DNA of 52,350 nt, taken from the NCBI RefSeq assembly GCF_022129445.1, contig NZ_JADQAQ010000033.1, positions 1-52,350 on the forward strand, in the 5' to 3' direction. Source of the stretch: Photobacterium sp. Ph5 (GTDB lineage Bacteria; Pseudomonadota; Gammaproteobacteria; Enterobacterales; Vibrionaceae). A model generated the notes under the pieces. That model had not been told where the DNA came from. It was given only the letters and a program-made list of their open reading frames with translations, and did no database searches. Positions 7,814-17,142 of this stretch are shown here, in pieces; the stretch's first letter is position 1; every line of letters starts with the position of its first letter. The position numbers and the translations under genes were made by a program.

Positions 7814-8932
7814 TTATGTATGCTTGTTTTTATGATAAATTTTTACAAGATGATTAGTAAGTATATTTATATCTTTAGATAAGTTTTGTATTTGGTTCCA
7901 TTTTTTTATTAAGTCAATACCATTATTGTCTTTCCCAAAGTTCCAATATCCTTCATGCCAATGGCAATAAGGTTTTATAGTATATAATTGTTTTTCAAAG
8001 AAATTTAACATATCATCATTTTGTTCGTGATGAATAAAGTCATAATAGAATTCATCAAATAACTGTCCTAACGCTTGTATTCCCGCCCCATGAAATAATC
8101 TTGATTTCTTGGGGGGGAGTCCCCAGTCATCAGGAAAAACATTTTTTACGGCTTCAAAAAAGGTTGAAATCGTTTTTAAAATAATCGAATATGATTTTAG
8201 TTGAATATTGCCACTCTCCAAGTCTCTAAAATCATAGATTGCTCCATCTCTAATACTGCTATCTACCATTTTTATTATTGAATTATCAGCGATTACTCCA
8301 TTAGGGTTTGTTATCATTTTAATTAATTTGAATAGTGGGGAGTTAGGATTGAAATTTAAATCTTGAGTTATTTTTGATGGTATTTTTTTCTTCATCATAT
8401 CATAGGATAATGTTGATTCTGTATGAGGAAGGAGTTCGTAAATTAGTGATTTGGATAATGGCTTTGCTGCATTTATAAGAATAAACTGTTGTCGCTGAAA
8501 ACTAGGTTCATCACTAATAAATATAGAAACGGGTAATTCAAAGTTATCATTATAACTGCTTGTTAATGCTGCTATTCTCTGCTGGCCGTCAACAATAAAA
8601 CCGGGAGGATTTCCTGTCGATAGATTTGACAGTGTAGGAATACTAATTTCTCCCAAATCGCTATTATCTGGAAATGGTGTAAAAGTCACACTAGAGTCAA
8701 AACAAATAACAACAGAATTAGGTATAATAGAGTTGTCTGAATTAATATATTCTTTTATTTTTTCTATATGATTTAATACATGTGTTCTTTGGTACCCATA
8801 TAATTCATTATCATCTCCTCTATGTATTCTCTCAATTCTGCAAAAATTATTTATTTCTTTTCTATTCATTTTTGTTATAAAAACAGGGTTTTCTGGAGAT
8901 TGGTTTAATTTTATAGCGGTTTTTTTTAACAT
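7814..8932 (-). CDS. dpdB: DpdB, DGQQR-domain protein (first copy)
   Basis: This 372-residue protein has the canonical DGQQR-family features: LYGYQRTHVLNHIEKI (residues ~45-60), IIPNSVVICFD, VDGQQRIAAL at 114-122, LPVSIFISDE and ILINAAKPLSKSLIYELLP. In Salmonella Montevideo DpdB is required with DpdA for preQ0 insertion into DNA. The gene overlaps the end of dpdA1 by 7 bp, which indicates translational coupling. Its base composition is strikingly AT-rich compared with the second copy. Of the two DpdB proteins in this island, this one looks closest to the standard family pattern. Confidence 0.88.
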   Translation of the reverse strand: MLKKTAIKLNQSPENPVFITKMNRKEINNFCRIERIHRGDDNELYGYQRTHVLNHIEKIKEYINSDNSIIPNSVVICFDSSVTFTPFPDNSDLGEISIPTLSNLSTGNPPGFIVDGQQRIAALTSSYNDNFELPVSIFISDEPSFQRQQFILINAAKPLSKSLIYELLPHTESTLSYDMMKKKIPSKITQDLNFNPNSPLFKLIKMITNPNGVIADNSIIKMVDSSIRDGAIYDFRDLESGNIQLKSYSIILKTISTFFEAVKNVFPDDWGLPPKKSRLFHGAGIQALGQLFDEFYYDFIHHEQNDDMLNFFEKQLYTIKPYCHWHEGYWNFGKDNNGIDLIKKWNQIQNLSKDINILTNHLVKIYHKNKHT

Positions 8933-10179
8933 GATTCATTACCTAATATAGAGAACATCTTATAAATAACATGTAGATTATGAAACCCTCTTCTTTTATT
9001 CCACTCTGAACCCCTTATTATAATCACATCAATACTTAATGATTTACAGATGTCGCAATTACAATATTTCCATGGTTTATCAGATAGAACTTCAATATAT
9101 TTATTTATTGTTTTTTTATTTGGTATTTTACCTGAATATAATTTCTCATAAGCAATAATTGAATTTAGTGTCTTTTCTAAACTTATTTTATTTTTATCGT
9201 AATATCTTAGATTGTTTAATACGTTATATTCTAATGTTCTTACGTTCTCTATAGATAATTTCCCTGATGATATTTTTTTCTTTAAATTATTGTTGTTCTC
9301 AGGATGAGGGATTTTTATTGCAATATAATTCTTATGATTATAATAATAGTTATTACATCTATCCTTAAATGCTTGCTTTAGAGGAGAAGTGCTATCAATA
9401 CTTGAAACATTTAAAGATTGATATTTTTTTAAATAATTAAGTCTGTTAATTCCTAATAAATGATATTTTGTATTTGCTTTTGTTTTTATTTTTAAATCTT
9501 CAAGGATTGATAAAACACTATCACTTCTTAAAGGTATTAACCCACCAAGAGTAATATTTTTAAAGCCCATTTTTTGGAGTTTATTAACTGAGTATAAGTA
9601 TGATTCATTATTCCAACCATGAGCAACACCATAGGGGATGAAATTTAGACTTTTAGATCTTTTAATAAACTCTTCAGCATTAAATAGTGATATTTCTATC
9701 CTCTCTTTTGCCTTTAAAATACGGTCTTTGCTTATTTTTTTTACTCTGCCAGTTTTATAATTCTTGCTTTCATAATCAAAGACAATATGATCTAAAGATA
9801 TCCCCAGATCAACATTTGCATTGCAGTAAAACTCTATTACTTCATCTGTTGTAAACGGTGGTTTTGTTAGATTTGAATAAGCAAATGCTCCACAATCGCC
9901 CATAACAAGCATATTTTTAGGTAAGCGGAAGTAAGTGTGAGATCTTTCTCGGTAGAATCGAAACTTTTGCTGAGGTGAGTATTGTGTTCTACCTGGTGAA
10001 TCAGGAATACCATCAATGAATGCTTTTGATATTAGCAATCCATCATAAGGTTTCTGAAGCATTGCTTCATGGGCATATAGGTCGTCGCGCTGCCGTATTC
10101 TATATGGACTACGTTTTTCTGTATAAAAATCAAAGGAAGGATCAATAAAATCATGACTATCAGGGAAAAAAAAATTCAT
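8926..10179 (-). CDS. dpdA: TGT-like DNA transglycosylase DpdA (first copy)
   Basis: DpdA exchanges guanine in DNA for preQ0. This 417-residue protein has the TGT-like catalytic set: D95 in MGDCGAF, SLDHIVF, IPYGVAHG near 181-188, LGGL at 211-214, nucleophile candidate D262 in IDSTSPL, and the zinc site C373-x-C375-x2-C378 with H400 or H403. I place the start at 10179 because a perfect AAGGAGGTTAAT precedes it; a longer reading from 10197 would put that site inside the gene. The sequence is very AT-rich (a sampled 60-base line near 9061 has about 18% GC, against about 35% in a line of dpdA2). It heads the minus-strand operon and is divergent from dpdE. Confidence 0.9.
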   Translation of the reverse strand: MNFFFPDSHDFIDPSFDFYTEKRSPYRIRQRDDLYAHEAMLQKPYDGLLISKAFIDGIPDSPGRTQYSPQQKFRFYRERSHTYFRLPKNMLVMGDCGAFAYSNLTKPPFTTDEVIEFYCNANVDLGISLDHIVFDYESKNYKTGRVKKISKDRILKAKERIEISLFNAEEFIKRSKSLNFIPYGVAHGWNNESYLYSVNKLQKMGFKNITLGGLIPLRSDSVLSILEDLKIKTKANTKYHLLGINRLNYLKKYQSLNVSSIDSTSPLKQAFKDRCNNYYYNHKNYIAIKIPHPENNNNLKKKISSGKLSIENVRTLEYNVLNNLRYYDKNKISLEKTLNSIIAYEKLYSGKIPNKKTINKYIEVLSDKPWKYCNCDICKSLSIDVIIIRGSEWNKRRGFHNLHVIYKMFSILGNESC

Positions 10180-10641
10180 ATTAACCTCCTTTGTCATAAC
10201 TATAGTCTAATAGTTTTGAAGTAGCTAGTAATCATAACAATAAAAAATTATTAAATTTTTTATGAAATAATATTTTACATTATTTTCTAGTAGTTTGCTT
10301 TTTTAAACTATAAGTTTAGTGTATTTTAGATATTTATTGCAACTTGATGCTTATTGATTTTATGTGATAAAGTTTTCATTATTGTTAACTTGAGAGGGTG
10401 TTATTTTTGTTTAGTAAATAATACATTGATCACAGCGCAGTAATTATAAATTACTTATGTTATCTTTTTGAATATTAAATTTTCTATCAGTTATCGTTGA
10501 TAATTACTCATTTATCTATTTTTAAGTTCTTAATTTGAATTTTTAATGGTCTTGTATATTCAATGAATAATTTAATAACTCTATTAAACATTAATGACAA
10601 ATAAGCATTGTCTATATCTATTTTATGACATTGAGGTCAAT
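10180..10641. promoter_or_regulatory. Divergent control region between dpdA1 and dpdE
   Basis: This 462-bp AT-rich gap has no convincing gene and must contain the promoters for both halves of the island. It holds a perfect 17-bp dyad AGTAATT-ATA-AATTACT at 10439-10455 and, about 50 bp further, a second imperfect dyad AGTTATC-GTT-GATAATTACT near 10489-10508 with similar outer bases. These could be operators for a regulator, but no regulatory gene is visible in the island. I cannot assign promoter boxes with confidence. Confidence 0.5.
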
Positions 10642-13600
10642 ATGCCATCAGTTCGAGTGGGCTCTCTTGTTAAAAGTTCAAATGCGTTTCGTGGAATAGG
10701 AAAAATAGTCGCGATAAATCAAGAAACTTCATCTGCTGATGTCGGCTTTTTTGCTTCTCCGCTAAGACCATTTGCTAATATAGTTAATGTTTCTGCTACA
10801 GACCTTCGATTAGTAACATCTCTTGGATTAAATACTGAGGTGTTTGTGCTGTTCCCTGGTTCTTCTTCGTGGAAAATGGGGCACTACCAAGGTGAAAGAC
10901 CAAATGAGCAAGCGCTTATCTATTTTTCTAGAGAAATGAAAGATGTTTATGATTTCGGTGATTTATTCATTCCTAATGCCTATCCTGACGAGAAATTTGT
11001 TGTTGAAGAATTTTTGAAGGGGCAAGGTGCGTCATCTCCTTTTTTGTGTAATGCATTAGCTAATTTCTATCAAGAGTATTTTGCTCAGAGACGTTCTTGT
11101 CGTTCAATTTCAGCGTTGCTGTCGAGTTCGGTTGAGTTAGAAAAGCATCAATTAGCCGCTGTCTATGAAGTCCTTAAGGACTCAGAAAAGAAATATTTGC
11201 TGTGTGATGAAGTTGGTCTCGGTAAGACGATTGAAGCCGGTTTTATCATTCGTCAGCATGTATTAGAACGAGGACGAGAATCAAAGGTACTTGTATTGGT
11301 TCCTGAGGCACTGACTCATCAATGGGTGAGAGAATTATCAGATCGCTTCCATCTTGGATCGTTACTCAATACAGACGAAGATAATGCTGATCCAAATATT
11401 CATATTTTGACCTATGCTCAGGCGCTGACGTACGCATTCGATCCAACGATGGTGGTTATTGATGAGGCGCATCAAATTTCAAGTTATCCATTTAATGGGA
11501 AATGGTTAGAGAGGGAGCAATTTATTGCTATTTCTAAGCTTGCCAATCATTCAGGCGTAACTCTGTTGCTAACGGGAACGCCGATGGCTGGGCACGATTC
11601 GGCTTATTTGGCATTGCTGCACTTATTGAATGCCAATGACTTTCCATTGATCGATAGAACGATTGAACTGTTCAATAAGTTACTGCCTATTCAAGATCGA
11701 ATTCGTGAGTTAAGCCGTATCTTTGTACCAGAGAATGAAGACTTTCTTCTTTATACTTCACTCAATGACTTATTGGATCTGGATATTGGAGACCCTAACT
11801 TAGAAGTAATGGTAGAAGCGTTGCTTCCTCAAGTTAACATGTTTGCACTTGAAAAAGACCTTGAGTTACGTGATCGTCTCATTGGTGAGTTGTTGTCTTA
11901 TTTGAATAATAAGTGCCTGTTTAGTTACCGAATGATTCGTACCTCGAGATCAACAGGTCTATTAGATAATGACGTTAATGAAATTGAAAACCTGTTCCCA
12001 GGCCTAAATCCTGTTCAAACGGTTACATGGAATGCACCAAACAATGAAGCTTACCTAGATGAGCATTTTGAACAGTATCGCTCTGAAATGGTGGGCAATG
12101 ACGCGTTTAAGCAATTGAACATCTCACAGTTTAAGCAGTTAGTTGAAGCATTGCTAACCAGTCCAATTTCTTTCAAATCAGCAGTTGATCGCTATCTGAA
12201 AACAGTGAGTTGTACCAGTGATGAACGTTCTCACTGGCAGTATATGCTAGAGCAATTTGATTGCGAGCAATTAAGCAAAAACAAATCAACGGCATTTGCG
12301 CTAACAAAATGGTTAGAGGATATGCCTGACGGTAAGGCAGTCATTTTTTGTGGAGATTGTTTAACTGCCGACAATGTGTATCAGTTCCTTGTTGATAACA
12401 TTTCAACTGGTGTAGAACGTCATCAACAAGGCAAAACTCCTGCTTTTGTTACCGATAGCGCGGTAAGAGTCTTGGTTTGTGATGAAAAAGGTGAAGATGG
12501 TTTGAACCTCCAGGGACAGCGTCGCCTAGCGATACATTACAGCATTCCAATGGAGATCAGTCGCATTGAGCAGCGCAATGGTCGCTTGAATCGATACAGT
12601 GCATTGTCGACGGGAGTGTGCCCTATCGATACTATGATTTTATCGACGGAGAGAGCCACACTGTATAGTAAGTGGGTCCAAGCGCTGACGATGGGAGTAG
12701 GTTGTTTTTCTCACTATCGTGCCAATATTCAAGATGAAATTGATACATTGCTAAACCAAGAAGTGTGGCCAGCGGTTTGGGAAGAGGGCTACCTTGCATT
12801 TGAAGATGCTGAAGTAAAGCTAAAAGATAAGACAAAGCAGACGTATGAGCACTTAGATATTATCGCTAAGCTTGCAACGGTAGATATCGATGCAGAAAAG
12901 GCAGAAAAACTATTAGCAGAAATACGCAATGATGATGAGGTTTTTGAAGAGTCATCTTCATTAACAGATTGGATTACGGAAGGGATTTTATTTCAAAAAC
13001 TACGAGGCGAAACCAAGGATCTTTATCGGTTTAAGTACATATCGGGCCTGACAAAGATGCGCTCGTCAACTTTAATCGACAAATGTATCGTTGGCCTTGA
13101 TATTGAAGCATCAGATTACTCATCGCCAGTGACTCAAGAATTGTCTTTGTCACGATTGAATAGTGTGAGGAATGGCAGTTACCCATTACGATACGGGCAA
13201 CCATTTGTTGATGCGATTGCTGAGGCTTCTTTGTTATCACCGTTAGGAAACTGCAGTGCTATTATCCGTCAGATCCCAATTAAGCAAGAACCATCGCTGT
13301 ATTTTATTCCGCAATGGTTAGTCGAAGGTGAGACGTATTCTGCATCTGAACAACTCGCGGTTGATTCTCAATATCCACCGGTTGTTTACCAAGAGGTGTT
13401 TGGTGAAAATGGCAAGCTTACTGTACAGAATATGGCAACCTTAATTAAAGCGGGATACAGCACGAAACAGTCTCAAATAGAGATTGGTAGCAGTCCAGTA
13501 CCTTATCAAGACACTAATATCACTATCCAATCTGATGTTAGTAATACTGATGTATGGCAGTTAGTTGAAACGTTAGCGAATAAAGACCGATTTAATAGTG

Positions 13601-13731
13601 CATTAGACTTAGTACTTGAGAAGAGCAAGGCACTTGCTATCGAGAAGTTTGAACAACAAAGTGAATTCGAGGATGTTGTTTCTAAAGCGAAGTTGCTGAC
13701 TTTGAAGTATGTATTGTTGATTGGTTCTTAG
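10642..13731 (+). CDS. dpdE: DpdE, SNF2-like helicase
   Basis: DpdE is a helicase of the Dpd restriction module. The ~1029-residue protein has Walker A in DEVGLGKTIEAG near residue 189, IDEAH near 273, LLTGTPMAG, and the C-terminal helicase lobe with KAVIFCGD, LVCDEKGEDGLNLQG and RIEQRNGRLNRYS near 640. This arrangement is that of SNF2/RapA-like enzymes. I start it at the ATG at 10642, which has GAGGTCAAT upstream, rather than at 10594. It is the first gene of a plus-strand operon with only two bases to dpdF. In Salmonella this gene was linked to a restriction-like phenotype. DNA translocation is expected from the family; the exact substrate is inferred. Confidence 0.88.
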   Translation: MPSVRVGSLVKSSNAFRGIGKIVAINQETSSADVGFFASPLRPFANIVNVSATDLRLVTSLGLNTEVFVLFPGSSSWKMGHYQGERPNEQALIYFSREMKDVYDFGDLFIPNAYPDEKFVVEEFLKGQGASSPFLCNALANFYQEYFAQRRSCRSISALLSSSVELEKHQLAAVYEVLKDSEKKYLLCDEVGLGKTIEAGFIIRQHVLERGRESKVLVLVPEALTHQWVRELSDRFHLGSLLNTDEDNADPNIHILTYAQALTYAFDPTMVVIDEAHQISSYPFNGKWLEREQFIAISKLANHSGVTLLLTGTPMAGHDSAYLALLHLLNANDFPLIDRTIELFNKLLPIQDRIRELSRIFVPENEDFLLYTSLNDLLDLDIGDPNLEVMVEALLPQVNMFALEKDLELRDRLIGELLSYLNNKCLFSYRMIRTSRSTGLLDNDVNEIENLFPGLNPVQTVTWNAPNNEAYLDEHFEQYRSEMVGNDAFKQLNISQFKQLVEALLTSPISFKSAVDRYLKTVSCTSDERSHWQYMLEQFDCEQLSKNKSTAFALTKWLEDMPDGKAVIFCGDCLTADNVYQFLVDNISTGVERHQQGKTPAFVTDSAVRVLVCDEKGEDGLNLQGQRRLAIHYSIPMEISRIEQRNGRLNRYSALSTGVCPIDTMILSTERATLYSKWVQALTMGVGCFSHYRANIQDEIDTLLNQEVWPAVWEEGYLAFEDAEVKLKDKTKQTYEHLDIIAKLATVDIDAEKAEKLLAEIRNDDEVFEESSSLTDWITEGILFQKLRGETKDLYRFKYISGLTKMRSSTLIDKCIVGLDIEASDYSSPVTQELSLSRLNSVRNGSYPLRYGQPFVDAIAEASLLSPLGNCSAIIRQIPIKQEPSLYFIPQWLVEGETYSASEQLAVDSQYPPVVYQEVFGENGKLTVQNMATLIKAGYSTKQSQIEIGSSPVPYQDTNITIQSDVSNTDVWQLVETLANKDRFNSALDLVLEKSKALAIEKFEQQSEFEDVVSKAKLLTLKYVLLIGS

Positions 13732-13733
13732 CT

Positions 13734-16145
13734 ATGAAATTCTGTGAATTTTATCCAAATTACATGTTAGAAAACCTTAAGTCAGAGGTTGAGTTCTTTT
13801 TTGATTCTCAATTCAAGAGCCGTTTTATACAGGCATTGGATTCTCCGGAATTAACACTGACAGAGTTCTGGTATTTAACCAAAGATTTACTGGCAACAGA
13901 AGATGATCTAGATAGTGCGCGCTTGAGACTTGGCAAAAGACCAACTAAAGAGGAGTTGGCCGCTGGAATTAGTGCTGGCTTAAAATTCGATCCAATTTCT
14001 GATTCTGTCGCTTTGGAACCGGGTGCTGTAGATGCGTATGCTGATCCTATTTATAAACAGGTGATAAAGCGTTATTCCGAGCAACCACCACATGACCCAG
14101 TGTTAGAGAGACTAAACCTGCCGTTTGACACTTACACAACGCCAGCACAACGTGAAGCAGTAAGATTGACACTTGCCTCAAAGCCAGATGCGACCGTGAT
14201 TGTGAACTTGCCAACCGGTTGTGGTAAGACACTTATTACCGAAACGCTAACGGCTTTCAGTCGTTCAGATGAGTTAACTGTCGTGGTAATACCCACGACA
14301 GCACTTGCTTTAGATCAAGCGAAGCGCATGAGGAAATCCATCACCAGAATGGGGTATCAACCTTGTACAGAGTATGCTTGGCGTGGTGAATTAAGCAAGG
14401 ATGCTAAAGCGCAAATCAAAGCTGATATTTTATCCGGGAAGCAGAGAGTATTATTTGTTTCGCCTGAGTCTATGGTAAGTGGAATCTTACCGACTCTGTT
14501 TAAAGCTGTTGAAGCGAAGATTCTCAAGAATATCGTTTTTGATGAAGCACATTTGATCGATACGTGGGGTGATGACTTTCGTCCAGACTTTCAAAAGTTG
14601 GGGGCGCTTTTACAAGCACTGAAAAAGAAAGGCGGATGTTTTAGAAAGGTATTCTTATCTGCGACATTTACGGATCAGTCCTTAGTAACCATTAAAGCAT
14701 TGTTTGGTGATCCCCAAACGACTCCTACTTTGATAAATGGCGCTTTCTTACGCCCAGAGCCGATTTGTATAAAACAAGAAGTTTCACGAGAGAATTATAT
14801 TCAGACGGTGGTGGATAAAGTACTTAGTTCTCCTAAGCCTCTGCTCGTATATGCGTCTACAAAGACAGAGTGTGATGATATTTATCAAGAGCTTTCTGAA
14901 AAAGGGGTTAATAGAGTCCGCTTGTTTACTGGTGATACAGAAGACACTGAACGCTCAGAGATCATTGAACAGTGGGATGCCAATAACCTAGATATTATAG
15001 TAGCGACAACAGCTTTTGGTGTTGGGATGGATAAAGGTGACGTAAGAACCGTCATTCATGCTGGACTGAGCCAAAATATTGATGGGTATTATCAAGAAAT
15101 TGGTCGTAGTGGTCGTGATGGAAAAGCTTCTTATTGTGAAGTTATTTACCATCAAGAGCAACTGACTAACCGTAGCCACAGTAAAAAAATAGGGATTGAA
15201 CTTGGCTTTAAACGTTGGAACTCAATGTGGAAACAACGTTCGGAGGTTGGCGATAACTTATTTGAAATTCAAGTAAATAATCAAGCCGACCATATAGAAA
15301 AAAACTCTGATGGTAATGAAACCTGGAATTGGAAAACACTCCTGCTTATGCAACGAGCTGGTTTGTTGTACTTATGCTATCCAGATGCTTCTTTAGTCCC
15401 AGATAACGAAGATGATTGGGCGAAATTCTGGTCTGATTTTACCAATAAAGTTGTTGTAGAGGTTCTGCATGATAGACATGTCATTAAGACTACATGGGAA
15501 GGGCTGGTTGATACTCATCGATCTCAAGAAAATACGGTTCTCAAGAAGCGTAGTGAATTATTACTTGACTGGGTAATGGATAAAAAGTCTCTTGGTGAGG
15601 TTTTGCAAGTTAGTTTTACGCTAGATAACTTCATGCCATTGAGAGTATGTGGTCGAAGAGATGTTGAAAATGGAAGGGCGACAAGTAAGACCTTAGTCGG
15701 CGATGTTTTCACTGTATCCCAACCCTCAGATGGTTCAAATAGTCTTGAGCAGTATTACTTTGACTCAACCCCATGCTCTGTTGAGCGTTTGATGGATCTG
15801 TTCAAGCTGAAAGTGAACTGTGGTGAAGTAACCACCCTCGTTTGTAGCGAAAACTTTCTACAGCAAGCAAAACCTTATTTGGATTCCTCTATTCGTAATG
15901 TTTGGTTTTATACTCCCTTTGATGTGTACGAGGATAATGACTCGGCTTTATATGAATACAGTAAGTTTATTGTGCAGGATGAAGTGTATTCACATTCATG
16001 TATAAAGGTGCCATTCACCTTAATGGAAAAATTTCCTAGCTACTTCTTTGGAAACTCTGAACTGAAAGATCCGTTTAACCCCCATAGAAGATGGTGGGAG
16101 TCGAGCAACAATATTAAGAATATCAATACATTGACGAAGATATAG
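13734..16145 (+). CDS. dpdF: DpdF, RecQ-like helicase
   Basis: This 803-residue protein is a superfamily 2 helicase with a RecQ-like motor: NLPTGCGKT near residue 159, IPTTALALDQ, FDEAHLIDTWGDDFRPDF near 268, LSATFTD, LVYASTKTECDDIYQEL, IIVATTAFGVGMDKGDVR and GYYQEIGRSGRDG near 455. The N-terminal ~140 residues and the C-terminal ~300 have no recognisable domain, and RecQ-type zinc and HRDC domains are not evident. It lies between dpdE and dpdG with gaps of two bases on each side, so the operon is cotranscribed and probably translationally coupled. As a Dpd component it is expected to work in restriction of DNA lacking the 7-deazaguanine mark. Confidence 0.88.
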   Translation: MKFCEFYPNYMLENLKSEVEFFFDSQFKSRFIQALDSPELTLTEFWYLTKDLLATEDDLDSARLRLGKRPTKEELAAGISAGLKFDPISDSVALEPGAVDAYADPIYKQVIKRYSEQPPHDPVLERLNLPFDTYTTPAQREAVRLTLASKPDATVIVNLPTGCGKTLITETLTAFSRSDELTVVVIPTTALALDQAKRMRKSITRMGYQPCTEYAWRGELSKDAKAQIKADILSGKQRVLFVSPESMVSGILPTLFKAVEAKILKNIVFDEAHLIDTWGDDFRPDFQKLGALLQALKKKGGCFRKVFLSATFTDQSLVTIKALFGDPQTTPTLINGAFLRPEPICIKQEVSRENYIQTVVDKVLSSPKPLLVYASTKTECDDIYQELSEKGVNRVRLFTGDTEDTERSEIIEQWDANNLDIIVATTAFGVGMDKGDVRTVIHAGLSQNIDGYYQEIGRSGRDGKASYCEVIYHQEQLTNRSHSKKIGIELGFKRWNSMWKQRSEVGDNLFEIQVNNQADHIEKNSDGNETWNWKTLLLMQRAGLLYLCYPDASLVPDNEDDWAKFWSDFTNKVVVEVLHDRHVIKTTWEGLVDTHRSQENTVLKKRSELLLDWVMDKKSLGEVLQVSFTLDNFMPLRVCGRRDVENGRATSKTLVGDVFTVSQPSDGSNSLEQYYFDSTPCSVERLMDLFKLKVNCGEVTTLVCSENFLQQAKPYLDSSIRNVWFYTPFDVYEDNDSALYEYSKFIVQDEVYSHSCIKVPFTLMEKFPSYFFGNSELKDPFNPHRRWWESSNNIKNINTLTKI

Positions 16146-16147
16146 TT

Positions 16148-17137
16148 ATGGCAATTATTAATAACGCACACCCAGGTAGTCATATCCCTACCTTGCAACT
16201 AATTGATGAATTGTTGAACAACATGAAGTCCAAAAACAGTGATGCAAAAATATTAGAATCTAAATTACTTAGTTCATCTATGCCCGATGGCCTTTATTTG
16301 AGAGAAGAATCAGACGGTTCTTTAAAGCCTAATCTAAATGCTCAGAAAAAGATGGGCCAGTCTCTGTCTTTTTGGGGAAATTATGGGTTATGGGAAGTGT
16401 CAAAGTCAGAACAAGAAATAACATACTCAGCAACCAGTCCGCTTTGTAACTCTGCAAATCTACCTAAACGAATTATTGATGTCATTTCTAAACAGTACAT
16501 TCAAGATGGTGAGTTGACTATCTCATTGAATGATTATTTTAAAGATGATGACTTATCTAAAGACTTTTCGTTGTTTGTATTAGCGATGTGTTTTTTCTTA
16601 TATCAAGAAGAAATCACTTTCGGTAAGAATAATCCTTTTACAGCTAGTGGTGCTTATGAACTGATGGTCAGCAGCGTGATTCCGGATGCGGCAAAAATTA
16701 CCTACAACAAAAGTAATGAATCTGCTGGAGTCATTAATTATGGACATCTGCTTGGTTTGTTAGAAGTCGTTGGTAAAGACACTTATGTTGCTGACCCTAC
16801 GAGGTTTATACAGTGGCATTTGGGCCGTATTTTTGAATCGAAAGATGAAATGTCGCTACAAGAACTGCTAGATGAATTAAATAATATCCTACCTATTTTT
16901 GATACTGGTGCATATCAAGATGAGTTACCACAGTATCTCAATACCAAGAGGCCAGAACTTGTATCACGTAGTGGTAATGTTCGCCTATCTTCGTCAATGA
17001 GCCTAGCACTGTTTCGTTTGGAGTCGATGAATGTGCTTCGTTTGGAGGCACGTTCAGATAGTAGTAGGCGTTTTGAACTCACTTTACCAAAGACGACACT
17101 TACCGAAGTAACTAACATCAGATTTATTAGAGCGTAG
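16148..17137 (+). CDS. dpdG: DpdG
   Basis: This 329-residue protein has no enzyme motif that I recognise. The C-terminal region (about residues 275-320), with SSMSLALFRLESMNVLRLEA followed by SRRFEL, reads like a winged-helix segment with a basic wing, which fits DNA binding. The name rests on its place directly after the RecQ-like helicase and before the P-loop ATPase, the position of dpdG in the known cluster, where it is needed for restriction. It is two bases after dpdF and five before dpdH. There are no membrane segments or signal peptide. Confidence 0.7.
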   Translation: MAIINNAHPGSHIPTLQLIDELLNNMKSKNSDAKILESKLLSSSMPDGLYLREESDGSLKPNLNAQKKMGQSLSFWGNYGLWEVSKSEQEITYSATSPLCNSANLPKRIIDVISKQYIQDGELTISLNDYFKDDDLSKDFSLFVLAMCFFLYQEEITFGKNNPFTASGAYELMVSSVIPDAAKITYNKSNESAGVINYGHLLGLLEVVGKDTYVADPTRFIQWHLGRIFESKDEMSLQELLDELNNILPIFDTGAYQDELPQYLNTKRPELVSRSGNVRLSSSMSLALFRLESMNVLRLEARSDSSRRFELTLPKTTLTEVTNIRFIRA

Positions 17138-17142
17138 TAAAA

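Noticed and set aside
4231..8932. DGQQR proteins as DndB of a phosphorothioation (Dnd) system
   Set aside because: No dndA, C, D or E genes are present, and both proteins are paired with TGT-like DpdA genes, as in Dpd clusters.
5439..10179. The two TGT-like genes as ordinary tRNA-guanine transglycosylase (tgt)
   Set aside because: The catalytic and zinc sites fit the superfamily, but the typical tRNA enzyme blocks (for example DSGGFQ and GGLSVGE) are absent, and the neighbours are dpd genes.
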